Positions 5,730 through 8,031 of a stretch of DNA of 8,031 bases are shown one piece after another. The notes under the pieces are model-generated. The model had not been told where the DNA came from. It worked only from the letters and a program-made list of their open reading frames with translations, and did not search any database. How positions within the stretch are numbered: the stretch's first letter is position 1; each line of letters starts with the position of its first letter. The stretch spans positions 1 through 8,031 of the forward strand of contig JADLBB010000208.1 in assembly GCA_020848055.1 (NCBI GenBank), read 5' to 3'. The stretch comes from Chloroflexota bacterium. Its GTDB lineage: Bacteria > Chloroflexota > Limnocylindria > QHBO01. The position numbers were made by a program, and so were the translations under genes.

Positions 5730-7106
5730 TCACCTCCCATCCGCGGAGCCCCCATCCGACGGGAGCAGGCATGCGATCTCGGGGTTCTCCTGCGCCAGGT
5801 CACCCAGCGCACGGCCCTCCATCGCCGCGTCGATGGCCAGGCGCAACGAACGCACGCCGGCGCGGTGACCCATCGGGTGACCCTGGACTCTGCCGCCGCC
5901 AATGAGGACGACATCTGGGCCGAGCGCGTCTAGCGCGGGGGCGGCCACCAGCGCGTCGAGCCCGCCCCCGGTGAGCGGCATGGTGGGAGCAAGCGCTCCC
6001 ATTGGACTGCGCAGCACCTTGGCCAGACGGGCCCACTTCTCGGGCCGCGCCGGGAATCGTCCGAACGGCGTCGAAAAGGAACTCATGTCCGCTCCGGCCA
6101 GCCGCGGGATCTTCCCGAGCACGAGGTGGCTGCTCATGCCGTAGTTGGGCGACATGCTCAGCGGCGCGGACAGGGCCGAGTGGGCATAGACGGGCACGCC
6201 CACCGCATCGTCCTCGGTCACCTGTTGGAGAGCGCCCCAACCGGTCGTGATCGCGGTCAGCATCACCGCGTCGGCGCCGGCATCCACCGCGATGCGCGCC
6301 TTCTCGAGCATGCGGTCCGCGCGATCCGTGACGTTGCTCATGTACAGGACGCGCCGGCCCTCTTCGGCCTCCACCTGCCGTCGCTCTTCCGCGATGGCTG
6401 CGACGCGTTCACGCAACTGGCCCGGCTCGTTCTGGCCGTTCAGTTCATCGTCCTTGACTATGTCGGCACCGCCCCTGGCGAGTTCGCCGAACAGCCTCGC
6501 CGACTGGCGCGCCGACAGGCCTATGCACGGCTTGAGAATCGCGCACACCAGGGGTCGCTCATGGACCCCCGTCAAGCGTCGGATGCCATCGACCCCGTGG
6601 CGCGGACCGCGGAATCCGGCCAGGAAGGTGGGTGGCAGGACGAGATCGACCAGTTTTATCCGCCCCACCTGCGAGATGTCCCCGAACACGGTGGTCAGGA
6701 GCATCGGCAACTGGCCGGCGGCGTTCACGGCGGGAAAGGCGACCTGGACCAGGTAGGTGCGCATGACGGGCTGTTCGCGTGACCCGTCCGTCGCCATCGG
6801 CTGATCAAGGTGCTCGTGGTCGGGGATCTCGAGAAGCCCGACGACCTTGCCGCCGTGCCGCTGGATGAGGCGCCTGGTGTCCTTCTGTCGGTAGGTGGAT
6901 GCACCCACGGTCTGGTCCATCGCCATCGTGAGCGCACGTTCGAACTGGTCGATGACCGGTTCGGTGAGCAGATAGGTCGCGATGACGTGGTCTGCGGCAA
7001 CCGACTCCGGGTTGGCATACGCGGCGTCTGGGTATCTGCCTGGATCCTTCACCTTCGTCCGCCTGCTCGACCTTTCCGCAAGACAAACTGCGCTGGGGCC
7101 GCGCAT
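5730..7106 (-). CDS. RuBisCO-like protein (RuBisCO large-chain superfamily, form IV-type, non-carboxylating)
   Basis: This is a 458-residue protein with the N-terminal ferredoxin-like domain (about 40-165) and C-terminal TIM barrel (about 170-440) of RuBisCO. LPPTFLAGFRGPRHG (157-171) matches the domain linker. AILKPCIGLS (189-198) aligns with RuBisCO TIKPKLGLS: K192 equals Lys175, but Lys177 is replaced by C194. GGADIVKDDE (212-221) keeps the carbamylated lysine (K218 = Lys201) and metal ligands D220 and E221 (= Asp203, Glu204). H309 matches His294. GGGRVQGHPMG (403-413) keeps the phosphate-binding glycines. Loop-6 Lys334 is R350, His327 is a serine (S343), and Asn123 is D143. These changes argue against CO2 fixation. 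Known relatives include 2,3-diketo-methylthiopentyl-phosphate enolase, methylthioribulose-phosphate isomerase and 3-oxo-isoapionate-4-phosphate enzymes. It is first in a PTS operon, so a phosphorylated keto compound is the likely substrate. The start is uncertain: ATG 7106 has a weak ribosome binding site, while GTG 7052 has AGGCGG 6 nt upstream. The reaction is unknown. Confidence 0.92.
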   Translation of the reverse strand: MRGPSAVCLAERSSRRTKVKDPGRYPDAAYANPESVAADHVIATYLLTEPVIDQFERALTMAMDQTVGASTYRQKDTRRLIQRHGGKVVGLLEIPDHEHLDQPMATDGSREQPVMRTYLVQVAFPAVNAAGQLPMLLTTVFGDISQVGRIKLVDLVLPPTFLAGFRGPRHGVDGIRRLTGVHERPLVCAILKPCIGLSARQSARLFGELARGGADIVKDDELNGQNEPGQLRERVAAIAEERRQVEAEEGRRVLYMSNVTDRADRMLEKARIAVDAGADAVMLTAITTGWGALQQVTEDDAVGVPVYAHSALSAPLSMSPNYGMSSHLVLGKIPRLAGADMSSFSTPFGRFPARPEKWARLAKVLRSPMGALAPTMPLTGGGLDALVAAPALDALGPDVVLIGGGRVQGHPMGHRAGVRSLRLAIDAAMEGRALGDLAQENPEIACLLPSDGGSADGR

Positions 7107-7123
7107 TGTCGCTCTATGCCAAT

Positions 7124-7133
7124 TGATGCATCA
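7124..7133. repeat. Perfect 10-bp palindrome TGATGCATCA
   Basis: TGATGCATCA is its own reverse complement. It lies just downstream of the predicted start of the leftward operon transcript, in the leader of the RuBisCO-like gene. Its GAT/ATC arms resemble the neighbouring GATA/TATC palindrome, so it could be a second operator half or an accessory site. It is short enough to occur by chance. Confidence 0.35.
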
Positions 7134-7139
7134 GATCGC
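7131..7139 (+). repeat. Direct repeat TCAGATCGC, copy 1
   Basis: The 9-mer TCAGATCGC occurs here and again at 7214-7222. The start-to-start distance of 83 bp is close to eight helical turns, so both copies would face the same side of the DNA. This copy lies near the predicted transcription start of the leftward operon. It is a candidate regulator half-site. Confidence 0.45.
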
Positions 7140-7141
7140 TC

Positions 7142-7157
7142 GATAGTGCGCATTATC
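7142..7157. promoter_or_regulatory. Candidate operator, imperfect palindrome GATAGTGCGCATTATC
   Basis: GATA-g-TGCGCA-t-TATC is a 16-bp inverted repeat broken only at one symmetric pair. It covers the spacer and -10 element of the leftward promoter, which is where a repressor would block RNA polymerase. A related sequence with a GCGC core and GAT/ATC arms sits at the start of the DeoR transcript (GATCGCGCAATC, 7217-7228). I infer that the adjacent DeoR protein binds both. Confidence 0.45.
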
Positions 7158-7170
7158 AGCGGCCTGTCAA
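7142..7170 (-). promoter_or_regulatory. Predicted promoter of the leftward operon
   Basis: A perfect -35 element TTGACA (complement of 7165-7170) is followed after 17 nt by ACTATC (complement of 7142-7147) as a weak -10. Transcription would begin near 7135, giving a leader of about 30 nt before ATG 7106 or about 80 nt before GTG 7052. A strong -35 with a poor -10 overlapped by a palindrome fits a tightly repressed promoter. The -10 assignment is uncertain. Confidence 0.45.
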
Positions 7171-7199
7171 GACGAACCCTCGCCGAACTGCCGTAATCG

Positions 7200-7208
7200 T
7201 GGTACAAT
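7200..7208 (+). promoter_or_regulatory. Predicted extended -10 promoter of the DeoR-type regulator gene
   Basis: TGGTACAAT matches the extended -10 pattern TGnTATAAT with one change. No good -35 is seen at the usual distance, which extended -10 promoters tolerate. Transcription would begin near 7215, exactly where the second TCAGATCGC repeat starts. This placement suggests autorepression. Confidence 0.45.
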
Positions 7209-7213
7209 CGTGC

Positions 7214-7222
7214 TCAGATCGC
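7214..7222 (+). repeat. Direct repeat TCAGATCGC, copy 2
   Basis: This is the second copy of the 9-mer at 7131-7139. It sits at the predicted transcription start of the DeoR gene and runs into GCGCAATCAG (7221-7230), which echoes GCGCATTATCAG (7148-7159) in the operator region. It is a probable binding site of the same regulator. Confidence 0.45.
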
Positions 7223-7241
7223 GCAATCAGGTGTATGCCGG

Positions 7242-8031
7242 GTGGAGATTTATGCTCATTTAGATGCCGCCGAGGCGTCTGACCAGGCCGGCCTCCTGGT
7301 TGAGACACGCCGGCAGCGGATCCTGGACATGGTGCGTTCTCGCGGCAGCGCTGGCGTCGGTGACCTGGCCGAGCGACTGGCCGTGTCGCCCTCGACCATA
7401 CGCCGTGACCTCGAGTGGTTGGCGAAGCACGAGCTCCTTGCCCGCACATGGGGCGGAGGGGTCAGTACCGGCTCACTCCTGAGCAAGCGCGCCGAGGAGT
7501 TCGACCTCGAGGGTCGGGAGGTCGAACAGCGCGCGCAGAAGGAATCGATAGCCCGGCGGGCGGCCGACATGGTCACCGATGGCGACACGATCATCCTCGA
7601 TGCCGGTTCGACAAGCATGCTGATTGCCCAGCATCTCGTCTCCAGGCGTCACCTGACCATCATCACTCCGTCGTTGCCGGTCGCCTGGCAACTCCGCTAC
7701 CAGGCGGGGATCGAGGTGATCGTGACCGGGGGCCGCGTGTCGCATCGCGGAGCGTCGCTCGATGGGATGATCGCGGAACATTCCCTCTCGCAGTTGTACG
7801 TTGACACTACCTTCCTCGGCGCTCGAGGCGTGTCCATCGAGGACGGACTCACCAACCCGATACTCGAGGAGATCCCCATCAAGAGGCTGATGATCCGGGC
7901 CGCAAAGCAGGTCGTTCTGCTGGCGGACTCATCCAAGTGGGGTCGGACCTTCGTCGGCCTGATTGCGCCGATCACGGCCGCACAGGTGGCCATCACCGAT
8001 GCGGGAGTGCCCGGCGAACTGCGGCAGCGGG
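7242..8031 (+). CDS. DeoR-family transcriptional regulator (C-terminus cut by window edge)
   Basis: This predicted repressor has 263 visible codons. The N-terminal winged helix-turn-helix of the DeoR family spans about residues 24-75: RRQRILDMVRSRG (23-35), then the recognition helix SPSTIRRDLEWLA (49-61), then the wing with GGG (71-73). The C-terminal DeoRC sensor domain resembles ribose-phosphate isomerase and binds phosphorylated sugars. Its landmarks are ILDAGSTSMLIAQHL (118-132), VTGGRVSHRG (161-170), FLGARGVSIEDGLTNP (191-206) and ADSSKWG (228-234). Family length near 255-270 means few residues are missing. The frame opens after a stop at 7194-7196, and its only standard start is GTG 7242, which has a weak ribosome binding site and gives an unusual 22-residue leader before the helix-turn-helix. 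Divergent placement next to the operon suggests it represses the operon and itself, with a pathway sugar phosphate as inducer. Confidence 0.9.
   Translation, partial: MEIYAHLDAAEASDQAGLLVETRRQRILDMVRSRGSAGVGDLAERLAVSPSTIRRDLEWLAKHELLARTWGGGVSTGSLLSKRAEEFDLEGREVEQRAQKESIARRAADMVTDGDTIILDAGSTSMLIAQHLVSRRHLTIITPSLPVAWQLRYQAGIEVIVTGGRVSHRGASLDGMIAEHSLSQLYVDTTFLGARGVSIEDGLTNPILEEIPIKRLMIRAAKQVVLLADSSKWGRTFVGLIAPITAAQVAITDAGVPGELRQR

Larger units (their letters stand above)
7107..7241. promoter_or_regulatory. Divergent control region between the catabolic operon and its DeoR-type regulator
   Basis: These 135 nt separate the two divergently transcribed units and are locally more AT-rich than the flanking genes. 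They hold a leftward promoter, a rightward extended -10 promoter and several GAT/ATC-armed palindromes and repeats. I see no additional gene or terminator here. The arrangement fits a repressor controlling both its own gene and the operon. Confidence 0.7.

Noticed and set aside
5730..7106. A genuine CO2-fixing RuBisCO large subunit
   Set aside because: Residues equivalent to Lys177, His327, Lys334 and Asn123 are replaced, and no small subunit, phosphoribulokinase or activase is nearby.
1..8031. CRISPR array, tRNA, insertion sequence or attachment site
   Set aside because: I saw no regularly spaced repeats, no cloverleaf-like sequence, no transposase and no terminal inverted repeats; nearly all bases are in recognised genes.

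Overview
This 8.0 kb window comes from a high-GC bacterium. I infer an actinobacterium, or possibly a member of Chloroflexota: the coding density is high, GC-rich codons dominate, GTG and TTG starts are used, and a complete PTS permease is present. I cannot place it more precisely from sequence alone. The window is almost entirely protein coding. I found no rRNA, tRNA, CRISPR array, insertion sequence or obvious rho-independent terminator.

The layout is one long leftward operon and one divergent regulator. Starting from a 135-nt divergent intergenic region (7107-7241), the minus-strand operon runs in this order: a RuBisCO-like protein (RuBisCO large-chain superfamily, form IV-type); galactitol-family PTS components EIIB, EIIC and EIIA; a Cof-type HAD phosphatase; a xylulokinase-like FGGY sugar kinase; and an IolW/YvaA-like Gfo/Idh/MocA dehydrogenase whose C-terminus runs off the left edge. 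The last four genes form a chain of start/stop overlaps (GTGA, TGATG, TTGA), so they are almost certainly co-transcribed and translationally coupled. On the plus strand a DeoR-family sugar-phosphate-responsive repressor starts at 7242 and runs off the right edge.

Together the genes look like a dedicated catabolic locus for an unidentified carbohydrate, probably a polyol, a branched sugar or a sugar acid. The PTS would import and phosphorylate the substrate. The dehydrogenase would oxidise a hydroxyl. The RuBisCO-like protein would carry out an enolate-type step on a phosphorylated keto intermediate (isomerisation, decarboxylation or hydrolytic C-C cleavage). The HAD enzyme would remove a phosphate, and the FGGY kinase would phosphorylate a ketose for entry into central metabolism. 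The DeoR protein probably represses the operon until a phosphorylated intermediate appears. The RuBisCO-like enzyme as first gene of a PTS operon is the most unusual element. Its active site keeps the Mg2+/carbamate-lysine motif but has changes that argue against CO2 fixation. Its reaction, and the sugar, cannot be read from the sequence.
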